Source of the DNA: Fabrea salina
Taxonomy: Eukaryota > Ciliophora > Heterotrichea > Heterotrichida > Fabreidae
Direction: 5' to 3'
NCBI GenBank assembly: GCA_022984795.1
Contig: JALIHJ010000022.1
Location: forward strand, 227,150-291,149
DNA length: 64,000 nucleotides
The notes under the pieces were generated by a model, which had not been told where the DNA came from, made no database searches, and saw nothing but the letters and a program-made list of their open reading frames with translations. Position numbers and translations under genes: made by a program. Positions 1 to 9,554 of the stretch are shown piece after piece (the first letter of the stretch is position 1; every line of letters begins with the position of its first letter).

Positions 1-1805
1 GGTCTTTTGTAAGCTCATACTGGTATTCCGGAATAAGCTCTTGAGGCTCTTCTTCCAGTTGGGAGAACTTTAAGTTTTCAAGCATCTTCAGTGCTTTTTC
101 TTGGGCTTCTGTGAAAACTTGGTCTATTTCTGTAGTGCGCCAGTCTCTAGGAACTCCTCTTCTGTCTTTGAAAAAGAACCTGTTGAAGCACTTAGTCATG
201 TGCTCAGTTAAGTTAGAAATGTACTTTTGGATTTTAACTAGCAACACTTGCAAGCATCCACTTCTAGCCTTGTCCAAGTACACTTCAGTGTAACTATAGT
301 CCAAGCCTGCTAACACTCTCAGTACTCTAGGCTCTAAGTCTTGGAGCTTTAGTGTCTGGAGTTCTTTCAAGTTCTTCCAGAAGCTGTTTTGGTAGGACTT
401 TTCTAAGGTTTTATGTACAGCCTGGCAAAACTCTCCTGAAAAACTTGACTCAATTTCCTTTTCAAGTAAGTAAACCTGGTTTTCTTTTAGTGTTTGCACC
501 TTGTCTGCAATCATTTTGTCTAGTTCGTCCTTGAACTCTTCTGAGTTTATGCCTTCAACCACTACTTCACTGGACCTTTTCAAAAAGTTCTGTGTAACTT
601 TTTCTTGTTCTTCAAAAACAACTTCAGTAAAGTTTTCTACTGGAAAGTCCCTGGGTAAGTTTACTTGGGCTTTAAAGGCTTCAAAGCACTCGTAAACCAA
701 AAACCTCAGTTGAGAATGCACCATGTCTTTGATATGCTCCAGCACTGAAGAGTTAAGTTCGCTTCTAGTGGTTTTGTATACACTTAATTCGTAGTTGGAT
801 GCTTGCTGGTCGTACTGATCTAGGGCTGAGTTTACTTTGTCACTGCAAGTTTTAGCAAAGTCTTTAACTAGTTGTTTGCCTGAGACTGCCTTTAACTCTT
901 CAATGCTTTCAGAAAAACTTTTCAAAGCTTCAAGTTTCAACTCGTTGCACCTTAGACTTGACAGCATTTCTTTCTGAGAAGGTATGTTGATGTCTTTGTC
1001 GTTCTTAATTACACTCCAAATTTCTGAAAAGTACAAAAACACTCCGTCAACTGGAATGTCTGTTTTCTTTCCTCTAAACAAGTAGTTTTCCCTTTGAGAG
1101 TCCTTAAACCTGTTGCGCAAGTCACTAACATCCCTTTCAAACTCCGCAGGTTCGAAGTCCTTAACTGAAACAGTCACAAACTCAAATTCAAAGCACTCAA
1201 ACACTGACAACAAAGCGTAAGCAGGGGGTTTTTTAATGCTGTTCCACACTTCTTCCATAGTTTTGGAGATCTGTTGTTTCAGCTTCACTAAGTTGTCGGT
1301 TTGCTGGTTAAAGTCCCTCAGCACAAACAGTATTCTTTTTTGGCCTTCAGGGTTAAAAAGCTTCAAGTTGACTTCGAAAATAGTTTTCAAAAGACCTATG
1401 CTGGCTGCTTTGTACCTGCCTACTTCGCTAGTCCACATATTGACCATCAGAACGTCACTTACAGCCAAAGCAAACAAAGCTGACATGTGTTCAAAAGCCA
1501 CTCCGTCTTCGCCCCTAGCTTGCGAATCAGTGCCTTCGATATCCACAATTAAAGTTTTAGTTTGGGTGTCAGAACTCACTTGGATTCCTTTGGTGGTTTG
1601 GAACCTTCCTTTGGAAGAGTCTAGCATTTCAAACTCAGTCCCAAAAAGCATGTTCAGCAAGGTAGACTTGCCTGTTGCCTGACAGCCAATTATAGACACT
1701 ACATGGTAGTTAGTTGCTTTAAGTCCGCACTTCTGAAAGTACTGCTTTACTTTGACTCACAAACTCGCCTTCGAAGTTTACAACTTGAGCAGACTTTCTT
1801 GCCAT
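1..1805 (-). CDS. SEY1: SEY1/RHD3-family dynamin-like GTPase (3' end outside window)
   Basis: Members of this family (yeast Sey1, plant RHD3) are ER membrane GTPases that fuse ER tubules. After removal of a 16-nt intron near the start, the reading frame runs open to the window edge. The N-terminal GTPase domain shows the P-loop TGKSTLLN, followed by the family context LFGTEF, the G3 motif DIEGTD followed by RGEDGVAF, and an RD motif (FVLRD) at G4. A long helical middle domain follows, and near the left edge the conserved RGVPRDW motif appears. The C-terminal membrane hairpin lies outside the window. The start ATG is 3 nt downstream of the SWR1 stop codon on the same strand. Without the intron the frame stops after about 27 codons. 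Family assignment is confident; function is inferred from the family. Confidence 0.9.
1745..1760 (-). other. 16-nt spliceosomal intron in SEY1-like gene
   Basis: The minus-strand sequence is GTGAGTCAAAGTAAAG. Removing it joins the N-terminal exon (MARKSAQ...) in frame to the exon that leads into the GTPase P-loop. Retaining it gives a frame that stops before the P-loop. Both the GT-AG ends and the length match known heterotrich introns. Confidence 0.85.
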
Positions 1806-1808
1806 TTA

Positions 1809-4808
1809 TTAGTAAACAAAGTAATTCTTCTGTAAAAAGTCCATTTTTTCCTCAAAAATGCTTCTGCCGTCTGGTTCCCACTGGACTTTCATGTCTTCTT
1901 CTTCAGAGTCTTCTTCTTCCCGGTTTACTTGTTGCAAACTTTCTTCCTGTAAGGTTTCGACTGGGTTTTCTTCTAAGTAAAACTCAACACACCTCCGACT
2001 CACTGGGTCTAAGTCTTCGAACAAGTTTTGTTTTTCGTCAAACTCTTGTTGGTCCTTAAGTTCTTCTTCGCGGGCAGCTTGCAAAGCCTGGACGTCTTCT
2101 GTGTCTTCTACAGCTTTGCAGGCAGCTTCGAGTTCTTTTTCTCCAAGTTCTTCAAAAAACTCTTTGATGTGGACTTTTTTGCTTTGGAAAAACTCAGTAG
2201 TGAACTCTCCTCCTTCCATGATTAAGTTGTCAAGGTGTCTTTTTTGAAGTGACTTTTTGAGTATGTTTTCTTCAATAGTGTAAGAAGAAATCAACCTGTA
2301 AATGTGCACGTTCCGGAACTGCCCTATCCGGTGAGTTCGGTCCTGAGCTTGCTTGTCCATGGCTGGGTTCCAGTCTGTGTCGTAAAACACCACTGTGTCT
2401 GCACCTGTCAGGTTCAGGCCCAAGCCTCCACTCCTTGTAGAAGATATGAAACAAAACACTTTAGGGTCTAGGTTGAACTTGTCCACTGCGTACTGTCTGT
2501 CCTCAACTTTGGTGTTCCCGTCCAAACGCACATAAGAGTATCCGTGCAGGTTCAAAAACTTCTCGAGAACGTCCAACATCCTTGCCATCTGTGTGAACAC
2601 TATTACTTTGTGGTCGCCTTTGTGCAGGTTTCCCAACAAAACACTTAACTTCCTGAACTTCCCACAGTCGTTCTCTAGAGCCCTTTTCTCAGGAATTAGT
2701 AGGCGAGTGCGGGTCATGATTGAGTGCAAAATAGCCAAGTAAGGAAGCAGCTTTTTGTAAAGGTAGGCTTCTTGGCTTTTGAGTCTTTGAGACAAAGCAC
2801 AGTTGGAGTTCAAGTTGAGCTGCGGAGTGTCAGCTACTACTTTAGGTTGGATAACTTGGAACCTAGAAAGCAGTTCGTCCATCTGAGAGAGTCTTTCAGC
2901 AGGAAGCACTTTGTAGGGACACGGAGGGTGGAAGTAAAGCATTTGATGCAGTCCTTTTCCGTATACTGGGTTAATGTCTACGTGAGGCAAAGCTTTATCC
3001 CAGGACTCAGAGTAATCTAAAATGTCCGGGATGTCTGTAACAGCTACTTTCCTAAGCTTAGCTTCAATGAGTCCTTTCAACTGGGTTTTAGAAAAGCACT
3101 CTCTTTGCCAAAACTTAGTTCCGGGCACTTCTTTCAGTGTAAAAAGCATTGTTTTGTGGACTGAAATGTTTAGTTTTTCTATAAAAAAAGGAGAACTGAT
3201 GCTACGGGGAGCAAACAAGTCAGGGTGGTTGCAGACTTTCCTAAGCTGCATTAAGACGTTCATCATGCCTATGCAGTCAGTTGTTCCACTGAGGCGGCTT
3301 TCCAAGAACTCGTCATACAAAAACTGTTGTCTTCTGCTGAGTGGGCAAAACACTATGTGCTCGAACTTTTCAGGAAGTTGTTTTTCAACGTCTTTTTTCA
3401 TTCTGCGGAGCAAAAAGGGCCTGAGTATGGACTGGAGTCGCTTAATGATAGGCTGAGAAAAGTCTTTGTTCTGGGCAATTGCTTGGTTAAACGGACTCGA
3501 AAACCACGCTTTAAAGTCTTCGTGGGAAGTAAACATGTGAGGCATCAAAAAGTGAAGTAAACTCCAGATCTCTATAACGTCATTCTGCATAGGAGTGCCT
3601 GTGAGTAGGAGTCTGCGTTTGGAGCGGAAGTTGAGCAAAACGTTCCACCTTTGTGAGTGGAAGTTCTTGATATACTGTGCTTCATCCAGAATAAGGTAGT
3701 ACCACTGCTTCCTTTTAAAAGCAAACTGGTCCTGCACCACCAACTTGTAAGAAGTAATGCACACGTTGAAAGAACTCAGTTTAGACCACCCTATTCGCTT
3801 TTCTTTGCGTTGTTTTTGGTTCCCGAAGTAAGTAAGCACTTTTAACCCTGGACACCACTTCTTAAGCTCCATTTCCCAGTTAAGGATAATACTTGTAGGC
3901 ACTACTATTAAGTGGGGTCCCCAGATCCCTCTTTCGCAGGCTAAGTAAGCTAGCATGGCTATGGTCTGTATGGTTTTTCCAAGTCCCATTTCGTCAGCAA
4001 GGATTCCGTTGACTCTTTTGTCGTGGAGAGTAATCAGCCAGTCCACTCCTATGTGCTGGTACTCACGCATGTTGCCTCTGAGCAAAAACGCAGGTTTGGT
4101 GTAAACCTTGGCTGTTTCGAGTGTGTTGCCTTTGGGCTGGAAGAGTTCTTCTAAGTTTTCTTCTGGTTCGTTTTCAGTTGGCTTCCACCTGCCTTTTTCT
4201 TTTTTAAGCGTGACTTTGACTGCTCCTACTTGGCGCGAAAGCTTCTTAGCTACTTCGTTAGAAAGTTCAAGTTGCTGTTCTACTAGTTGTTCTAGTTTCT
4301 TGCTTCTGATAGCTTTTCTTTGCTGTTCTAGGTTTTCGGAACGTATGTGGGAAGCTAGTTTTTCAATGATTTTCCAGTAGTGCTTGGCAATCCTTCCTAC
4401 AGCAAAAGCAACCTTTTTTCTTTGGGCTTTGATTTCTTCTTCTTCTCGGAACTCTTGGTCCTTGATTTGGTTAAGTGAACTCTGCACTGCCTTCACTAGT
4501 CTTTTGGCGTTGTTTAGTTTGAGTTTGCGTTCTTTGTCGAAGTCCTGCGACATCCACTCCATCTCCCCCAACAAGTGGTCCCACATCGACGTGCTTCTTT
4601 GGGGCTCTGCAATTGGGTGGAGCTTCCTTCCGTACTCTGACTGCAAGTGTGTAAGTCTCTCGTATAGGTTTTCTCTGTGTGCGTAGAGTTCTTCTAGAGT
4701 GGGCTTTATAGGCAGCTTTTGCGGTGCAGGTCGTTTGCATGGCAGGGTTTCTGAGGCTTTGCCGTTCTTCGTAAGATTGCTTTGGAAGTTGCTATGGTCA
4801 GCGCTCAT
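1809..4808 (-). CDS. SWR1: SWR1/SRCAP-type Snf2 chromatin-remodeling ATPase
   Basis: Catalytic subunit of an SWR1-like complex, which in other eukaryotes exchanges H2A for H2A.Z in nucleosomes. The 999-residue protein has an HSA domain near residues 70-115 (MWDHLLGEMEWMSQDF), then a Snf2 helicase core. Visible motifs are Walker A DEMGLGKT, the SWR1-typical stretch VVPTSIILNWEMELKKWC, Walker B box DEAQ, and LLLTGTPMQN. The C-terminal helicase lobe carries FTQMARMLD, LDGNTKVEDRQ and QDRTHRIGQ. An acidic tail follows. The region between the lobes is long, as expected in the SWR1/INO80 class. It is shorter than yeast or human homologues, mainly in the termini. The start is the first ATG after the COMMD4 stop; the stop is TAA. 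Confidence 0.92.
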   Translation of the reverse strand: MSADHSNFQSNLTKNGKASETLPCKRPAPQKLPIKPTLEELYAHRENLYERLTHLQSEYGRKLHPIAEPQRSTSMWDHLLGEMEWMSQDFDKERKLKLNNAKRLVKAVQSSLNQIKDQEFREEEEIKAQRKKVAFAVGRIAKHYWKIIEKLASHIRSENLEQQRKAIRSKKLEQLVEQQLELSNEVAKKLSRQVGAVKVTLKKEKGRWKPTENEPEENLEELFQPKGNTLETAKVYTKPAFLLRGNMREYQHIGVDWLITLHDKRVNGILADEMGLGKTIQTIAMLAYLACERGIWGPHLIVVPTSIILNWEMELKKWCPGLKVLTYFGNQKQRKEKRIGWSKLSSFNVCITSYKLVVQDQFAFKRKQWYYLILDEAQYIKNFHSQRWNVLLNFRSKRRLLLTGTPMQNDVIEIWSLLHFLMPHMFTSHEDFKAWFSSPFNQAIAQNKDFSQPIIKRLQSILRPFLLRRMKKDVEKQLPEKFEHIVFCPLSRRQQFLYDEFLESRLSGTTDCIGMMNVLMQLRKVCNHPDLFAPRSISSPFFIEKLNISVHKTMLFTLKEVPGTKFWQRECFSKTQLKGLIEAKLRKVAVTDIPDILDYSESWDKALPHVDINPVYGKGLHQMLYFHPPCPYKVLPAERLSQMDELLSRFQVIQPKVVADTPQLNLNSNCALSQRLKSQEAYLYKKLLPYLAILHSIMTRTRLLIPEKRALENDCGKFRKLSVLLGNLHKGDHKVIVFTQMARMLDVLEKFLNLHGYSYVRLDGNTKVEDRQYAVDKFNLDPKVFCFISSTRSGGLGLNLTGADTVVFYDTDWNPAMDKQAQDRTHRIGQFRNVHIYRLISSYTIEENILKKSLQKRHLDNLIMEGGEFTTEFFQSKKVHIKEFFEELGEKELEAACKAVEDTEDVQALQAAREEELKDQQEFDEKQNLFEDLDPVSRRCVEFYLEENPVETLQEESLQQVNREEEDSEEEDMKVQWEPDGRSIFEEKMDFLQKNYFVY

Positions 4809-4864
4809 TACAAATAGTATTCTTAATAAGTGTTATCCATCCCACTCTCCATTTAAAGAAGTAC

Positions 4865-5431
4865 TTAAGCAAGCTTATCCATTATAGATTTTGCGCGTTC
4901 TAGCTCGCCAATCAGCAAGCACAGTTCGTCTTGGTTCATAACTACGTTTTGAAGCCCGAACTCCAGTCTGGCCCAACTGCGCTTAGTAGAAGTGTCCCAC
5001 TCCACAATGTAGTTGTCTAGTTTGGACTCAGAAGTCCTTAAAAAGTCTTTTTCCAGCTTCTTGCGCAGGTTTAAAAACTCAGAATCTACTGCTCTAGTCA
5101 AAGCTTGTGCGTTTTCCAAAGGCAAACCTAGTTGAGCTATTTCTTCAGTCAAAGCAGCTCCACTTACGCAGTACTTAACTGCCGAAGCAACTATGAAGTC
5201 CAGTGTAGAAACAGCTGCCCGGACTTCTAGTTCTGAGAGTCCTGAGTCTGCACACAGTTTCCAGACCCTTTCCATGTCAGCCCCAGTGCCCAGAATCTTC
5301 TTGACAATGTTTCCAGTTATAAGTTTCACACGCACAGCACTCTAAATTAACTTTACAATTTTAGAGATAAGGTTGACTTCCGAAAGGAACCATTCAGGGG
5401 GCTCTTTGTCTCCACAGAACTTAAATTTCAT
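4865..5431 (-). CDS. COMMD4: COMM domain-containing protein 4
   Basis: COMMD proteins form the Commander complex with CCDC22/CCDC93 and the retriever proteins for endosomal recycling. The first exon (ATG at 5431) encodes MKFKFCGDKEPPEW, the characteristic COMMD4 N-terminus. A 15-nt intron separates it from the second exon, which continues SAVRVKLITGNIVKKILG and contains the helical N-domain. A C-terminal COMM-like segment follows, ending in an ELERAKSIM helix. The second exon alone has no ATG at its beginning, so the intron is needed for a good start. The spliced protein is about 183 residues, close to the usual ~200. It sits 6 nt from NFU1. Confidence 0.88.
5342..5356 (-). other. 15-nt intron in COMMD4
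   Basis: The minus-strand sequence is GTAAAGTTAATTTAG. It contains an in-frame TAA, so it must be removed. Splicing restores the conserved COMMD4 N-terminus. Confidence 0.88.
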
Positions 5432-5437
5432 TTTTAA

Positions 5438-6037
5438 TTACTCTTGGGCGTCAACAGCTTCTACCTTGACGACCTGAGGCACGAAGTGAGTTAGCATGCG
5501 TTCGATTCCGTTGCGCAGAGTTACACTTGAAGAAGGACACCCTACACAGCTTCCCCTCATTTCTAGTTGGACTACTCCGTTTTCTTCGTCGAAGCCTAAG
5601 TACCTAACATCTCCTCCGTCTTCCTGGACAAAAGGTTTGATTCGGAACTCTATCATTTCTTTGATAGTAGCTACTATTTCAGAGTCAGTTTCTAGAATTT
5701 TGGTGTCCTCGGGCAAAGGAGTGTCAGTGATGACTTCTTCCCCACTAGCAATGTGGTTAGTAAGTGCTTCAAAAACCAAGGGTTTAACTACAGCCCAGTC
5801 TGTAGACTCTTGTTTGCCTATAGCAACGTAGTCTTGTCCCAATACTACTCTTTTGACTCCTTCAATTTGAAAAAGCTTAAGTGCTAAAGGCGAGTTAAGG
5901 GCTTCTCTAGGAGCGGAGAAGTCAATGCTTCCTTCCGAAAGAACTTGTTGGCCAGGCAGGAACTTAATGAACTGCGGGTTAGGCGAAGGTTGGGTTCTAA
6001 TGAAGATGCTCCTAACTAACTTGTGTCCTAACATCAT
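5438..6037 (-). CDS. NFU1: NFU1 iron-sulfur cluster scaffold, mitochondrial
   Basis: NFU1 carries and delivers [4Fe-4S] clusters to mitochondrial enzymes such as lipoate synthase. The 199-residue protein has a short N-terminal presequence rich in basic and hydrophobic residues. It is followed by the Nfu N-terminal domain (TQPSPNPQFIKFLPG, near residue 15) and the C-terminal NifU-like domain with VQEDGGDVRYLGF. The cluster-binding motif CVGC is in RGSCVGCPSSSVTL. Two ATGs lie at 6037 and 6034; the first is chosen because it is 7 nt after the next gene's stop codon. All key residues are present. Confidence 0.93.
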   Translation of the reverse strand: MMLGHKLVRSIFIRTQPSPNPQFIKFLPGQQVLSEGSIDFSAPREALNSPLALKLFQIEGVKRVVLGQDYVAIGKQESTDWAVVKPLVFEALTNHIASGEEVITDTPLPEDTKILETDSEIVATIKEMIEFRIKPFVQEDGGDVRYLGFDEENGVVQLEMRGSCVGCPSSSVTLRNGIERMLTHFVPQVVKVEAVDAQE

Positions 6038-6044
6038 TTTACAA

Positions 6045-6575
6045 TTACTTCATTTTTTGACAGAGTGCGTTCATCATGTCGTTTAAGTTAGAACCTGTTG
6101 CTGCCGATACCTCGAAGTAAAGGAACCTCCTGGACTGGGCCCAGTTCTCAGCTTCGTTCCTAGGAACTCCTCTGCGGGTTTCTAAGTCAGCTTTGTTGCC
6201 GCACACAGCTACAAGTATGTTCTGCGCTCCGTAGCGGTTGGCTTCTCGAAGCCACATGTCAAGTGAGTCAAAGCTTCTTCGGTTTGAAATGTCGTAAACT
6301 AGCAAAATGCCTTGGCAGTCTTTGTAAAACTCGTTCCTCACTTCAAAGAACTCAGAGTGTCCAGACATGTCCCACAGGTTGAGAGTGACTCCTTTGAGCT
6401 CCTTGCAGAAGAAGTCCACTCCTATGGTGGGTTCGTATTTCTGTTCAAAAGTATCAATTGACCACTTTTTGGCAATAGAGGTTTTTCCAGTGCCTGGTTC
6501 TCCTACAACTAATAGTTTGATACGAGTAGGTTCTTTAGGAGTTACAACATTAATGTTTCTAGAGTACTCTACCAT
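6045..6575 (-). CDS. RBJ/DNAJC27-like small GTPase
   Basis: A Ras-superfamily GTPase of 176 residues. Motifs: P-loop GEPGTGKTS, switch region PTIGVDFF, DMSGH at G3, NKAD at G4 and SAATG at G5. The stretch EVRNEFYKDCQGILLVYD is nearly diagnostic of the RBJ/DNAJC27 family, found in ciliated eukaryotes. Many family members carry a C-terminal J domain; this one ends right after the GTPase fold, with no J domain and no CAAX cysteine. The start ATG overlaps the 3' end of the upstream gene by 7 nt. A role in ciliary or vesicular signalling is inference. Confidence 0.82.
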   Translation of the reverse strand: MVEYSRNINVVTPKEPTRIKLLVVGEPGTGKTSIAKKWSIDTFEQKYEPTIGVDFFCKELKGVTLNLWDMSGHSEFFEVRNEFYKDCQGILLVYDISNRRSFDSLDMWLREANRYGAQNILVAVCGNKADLETRRGVPRNEAENWAQSRRFLYFEVSAATGSNLNDMMNALCQKMK

Positions 6576-6991
6576 TTATTTACTTTGCGTAAGTTAGCGT
6601 AACTTTTAAACCTTCTGTAAAGAGTTTTGTGCTGCGAGTGAAGTTCTTGGGCAGAGCGTTTGATGTTTTGTTGGTTTTGGTTTTGGGTGTTAAGGTTTTT
6701 TTCACACTTTGAAATGCGCCTTCTGAGTTCAGCAAGGTCGTCTTCGCGTTTTTTGAAGTTGCCAGATATAGAGTCTACTTGTTCAATTAGTTCTTGGTAG
6801 CTGTATTCTCTTTTGAGGGGTTTTGGGGGTTTTTCTTCTATAAAAGCTTCAGTTAAAAAAGCACTGTTTGGCTCGTTGTTTTGAAGAGTTGGTTTGTAAC
6901 TTGAAGTAGGCGTTGAGTTCTTCCAAACCTTTCTAATGATCTCTGAAATATTTCCTGACTTGACTTGTCGGGAGAGTCTATTAACTTCCAT
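6569..6991 (-). CDS. Hypothetical coiled-coil protein
   Basis: Not recognised. The 140-residue product starts MEVNRLSRQVKSG, has a proline/serine-rich middle, and ends in a charged helical segment of about 70 residues (ELIEQVDSISGNFKKRED onward) with heptad-like spacing and a very basic C-terminus. The ATG at 6991 is chosen because it lies 5 nt after the SF3B5 stop, following a typical AT-rich spacer. The stop TAG overlaps the next gene's ATG region by 7 nt. Confidence 0.6.
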   Translation of the reverse strand: MEVNRLSRQVKSGNISEIIRKVWKNSTPTSSYKPTLQNNEPNSAFLTEAFIEEKPPKPLKREYSYQELIEQVDSISGNFKKREDDLAELRRRISKCEKNLNTQNQNQQNIKRSAQELHSQHKTLYRRFKSYANLRKVNKW

Positions 6992-6996
6992 TTTAA

Positions 6997-7254
6997 TTAC
7001 AAACCCTTTTGAGGAGGTGGAGGACCGCACGGCTGGACCATTTTCCAAAGCATTTCACTTTTCATCCTTGAAAGGCTTTTGTTTTCCACCATCCCCATGT
7101 AAACAAGTCGTGAGTGGTGTCCAATGTGTGAAGCTAACGAGTCCCTTCGGATGTTGTTGCCCCACTCCCACTTGGTGGTATCTGCGTTGCCTGTTCCAAA
7201 GTACCTTTGGTGCAAGTGGTCCAGTTGGGCTTGGGCACTCCATCTATCCGCCAT
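6997..7254 (-). CDS. SF3B5: SF3b complex subunit 5 (SF3B5/SF3b10)
   Basis: A small subunit of the U2 snRNP SF3b complex, which binds the intron branch site. The 85-residue length matches the family (86 in human). Signature stretches are LDHLHQRYFGTGNADTTKW, EWGNN, a central IGH motif, and the C-terminal MVQPCGPP. The ATG at 7254 is 4 nt after the UFD1 stop codon; the longer open frame upstream is not used because it overlaps UFD1 completely. Its presence fits a genome with many tiny introns. Confidence 0.92.
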   Translation of the reverse strand: MADRWSAQAQLDHLHQRYFGTGNADTTKWEWGNNIRRDSLASHIGHHSRLVYMGMVENKSLSRMKSEMLWKMVQPCGPPPPQKGL

Positions 7255-7258
7255 ATTA

Positions 7259-8101
7259 TTACTTAAGAGTCTTTCCTCCTGAGAACCTTTCCCAGTAGTC
7301 TTGAGGTTGGTTGCTTTGTGTCTTGCGGACACCGTGCACGAGTCTGTGCTTCCTAGGGTCGTATTCTCTTTCTTTGGGTTCTGGCTTAGGAGGCTCTTGG
7401 GCTGGTCTGCCGTCGAGTCGGCGTCCTTGGCCTCCCCAAACGTTTCCTTGTTGTTTTTCAGGAGTGGACTCTTCTCTGAACTCCCAGGAGGGTTCTTTCT
7501 GAAGGGTGGGTTCTTCTTTGTAGTCTTTCGGAGTGGCAAAGTCTACTTCTAAGTCAGTTTGGATAGTCATAATCGCTTCGTGGGGTCTAGTTTCTATGAT
7601 GTCAATTTCATAAGTGTTTCCGGCAAACTCTATAACAATGGAGTCTCCTTTAGTTAAGCAAGCGTACTTCCTTAAAGCGTTTTCCAAAACAGCTTTGGGG
7701 TTAGGCAGGTCTATAAAAGCAGTTTTATGGGGTTGGAGCTTTACATAGGTTCCTTTAGGTAAAGTGGCACTTTCAATAGATACATCATCGCCTTCTTGAA
7801 GAGCCAAGTGCTGCAGCAACCAGAAAGGCAGGACCACAGTGCCTTCTTCAGCAGTGAACTCAAGCATTCCGCAGTGAGTGGAGAGTCCTATGGCGTTGTT
7901 GGTGATTCTGAACAGCATTGGGCCTTCAATATGCAACTCGGTCAGGTGTCGGGCAGCAGAAGGCGGCAGAAGAATCATGTTGCCCTTTTCAATGTCGTCC
8001 CTTCCGAAGAAACCCGCAGGAAACGCCTTGTACATTTCGAAGAAGGGCTGGGCTCTTCTTCTGGCCCTCACGTTCTCAGGACTAGGAAATCCGAAAAGCA
8101 T
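7259..8101 (-). CDS. UFD1: UFD1, ubiquitin fusion degradation protein 1
   Basis: UFD1 with NPL4 is the substrate-recruiting cofactor of the p97/Cdc48 ATPase in ER-associated and ubiquitin-dependent degradation. The 280-residue protein has the UFD1 double-psi barrel: GDDIEKGNMILLPPSAARHL near residue 35, PMLFRI, HCGMLEFTAEEG, and LPFWLLQHLALQEGDDV. The second subdomain has KGTYVKLQPHKTAFIDL and ENALRKYACLTKGD. The C-terminal tail is low-complexity and rich in charged and proline residues, as in other UFD1 proteins, where it binds p97 and NPL4. Confidence 0.95.
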   Translation of the reverse strand: MLFGFPSPENVRARRRAQPFFEMYKAFPAGFFGRDDIEKGNMILLPPSAARHLTELHIEGPMLFRITNNAIGLSTHCGMLEFTAEEGTVVLPFWLLQHLALQEGDDVSIESATLPKGTYVKLQPHKTAFIDLPNPKAVLENALRKYACLTKGDSIVIEFAGNTYEIDIIETRPHEAIMTIQTDLEVDFATPKDYKEEPTLQKEPSWEFREESTPEKQQGNVWGGQGRRLDGRPAQEPPKPEPKEREYDPRKHRLVHGVRKTQSNQPQDYWERFSGGKTLK

Positions 8102-8107
8102 ATTAGT

Positions 8108-9502
8108 TTATATTAGGTAAATGGAGTCTATTACTGCGTATCCCGCTGCCACTCCTCCTTCTGTAGCTTCGCTTGACTTAGTCCTTACGAGGTACCCTGC
8201 GTATTCGTTAGTGAGCACTGTTGTTCCTGATGCAACTAATGTGCCGAACATGCCTAGTTCACTGAGGGTTTTGGCTTTGTTGACTGATCCGTTCCGAGCT
8301 AGTAAGTTGTCTACTTCTGGAGCCTCAATTTTGCGCATCAGTATGTACTGTTTTAGTTTTTCTCTGACTTCTTGGGACTCGTAGTTTTCGAAGTGCTTCA
8401 GAATTTCTTCTCCGTAGATGTTGTTGCCCCCTCCTTCTCTCTGGGGTTTCAGTACGAAGTTCTGGGGAGCTCTTTGGACTTCCCTAAGGAGTTCATCTGG
8501 CAACTCAGAGTCGAACCCGTAAAGGTCAGTGAAGTACTTAGAAACTAAGTCTACTTTGTCTTGGGCAATGAACTTGGAAAGGGCTGCTTTGTCTGCTAAG
8601 CACTGCTGGACTCGTTTAGTTCCTGCTAAGTGGTAGAATACGTTGGGAGTTTTAATAGCTCTGCTGAGGTCTATCAGTTCCCTTGCTTTCCACTCACTTT
8701 CAGACTGGTAGTGGTCAGGAGAGTACCCGGCCCGCATGTAAACTACGCTTATTTCTTGGTCCTGGTAAATAAGGCACCCTCTTTCGTTGATAAAGCCCCT
8801 TTGGTAAACCTGCATCAAAGAAGCCCTTACTACAGGGATCCCCCAATTTTCCCAGAGTTTCTTTTCTAAGTAAGCTTGGTCGAAGTAGTTGTTTTCTACA
8901 CTCAGCACTAAAAACATAACACTTGATGAAGAGTTGTAGACTTCATGGGCTTTGGCAATGCTTTCAGAGAGTTTGTTAAGTGCGCAGTTGTCCTTAACAT
9001 GCAAGGGGTCAACACCTTGGAAGTGTTCAGAATACTGAGAAAGTATCAGCTTGTGGAGCTTGGGAATCTTAGTTGCAAGTGCTCCAAAAGAACTTGCCAT
9101 TGTGTTGAACTCTACTTGCTTGAGACTTTGTGTAGCTTTGTCTAACATAAAGTCGTTTCTGTTCATTCCTAAAAAACCAGGTTCTTCCCAGCCCTCAGTT
9201 TCTTTTTTCTTGGCAATAAACAAAAGCCTTCCAGTGAAGTCGTCAATCTGTCCTACTTGGTCCAAAACTTCAAAGATCCACTTCCGGTCAAGGTGGACGT
9301 TGTACATAAGCAAGTTGAAGTCAGGAGTTAACTCAGTGATTTCCTGAACTAGTTGACCTGAAAACTGAGTAGGCAGCAAGGATATGGGCAAGTGGCACTG
9401 GTGAGTTAAACCTTTGCTCATAAGCAACCCGTAGCCTCCTGCAAGGTAAATTATTCTTTCTTGCTGCTCTTCAGAAAAGTCTTTTTTAAGGTGGGACAGC
9501 AT
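8108..9502 (-). CDS. GSS: Glutathione synthetase
   Basis: Catalyses ATP-dependent addition of glycine to gamma-glutamylcysteine, the last step of glutathione synthesis. The ~464-residue protein belongs to the eukaryotic ATP-grasp GSS family. Motifs: LKPQREGGGNNIYGEE (glycine-rich ATP loop), YILMRKIEAP, SELGMFG, and the C-terminal RTKSSEATEGGVAAGYAVID. The start is ATG at 9502 (MLSHLKKDFSEEQQ). An extension to 9517 would need a TTG start and is not supported. The stop codon lies 6 nt from the UFD1 ATG. Confidence 0.93.
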   Translation of the reverse strand: MLSHLKKDFSEEQQERIIYLAGGYGLLMSKGLTHQCHLPISLLPTQFSGQLVQEITELTPDFNLLMYNVHLDRKWIFEVLDQVGQIDDFTGRLLFIAKKKETEGWEEPGFLGMNRNDFMLDKATQSLKQVEFNTMASSFGALATKIPKLHKLILSQYSEHFQGVDPLHVKDNCALNKLSESIAKAHEVYNSSSSVMFLVLSVENNYFDQAYLEKKLWENWGIPVVRASLMQVYQRGFINERGCLIYQDQEISVVYMRAGYSPDHYQSESEWKARELIDLSRAIKTPNVFYHLAGTKRVQQCLADKAALSKFIAQDKVDLVSKYFTDLYGFDSELPDELLREVQRAPQNFVLKPQREGGGNNIYGEEILKHFENYESQEVREKLKQYILMRKIEAPEVDNLLARNGSVNKAKTLSELGMFGTLVASGTTVLTNEYAGYLVRTKSSEATEGGVAAGYAVIDSIYLI

Positions 9503-9554
9503 AAATGATTTATACAAAGTCCATTTAACGGACTAACTTATAAATAATTAATTC

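Noticed and set aside
6045-6991. One fused gene joining the coiled-coil ORF to the RBJ-like GTPase
   Set aside because: Splicing the 15-nt intron-like sequence leaves a frame that stops soon after and does not match the GTPase frame.
7259-7539. 180-codon extension upstream of SF3B5
   Set aside because: It overlaps UFD1 in another frame and SF3B5 has its full length from ATG 7254.
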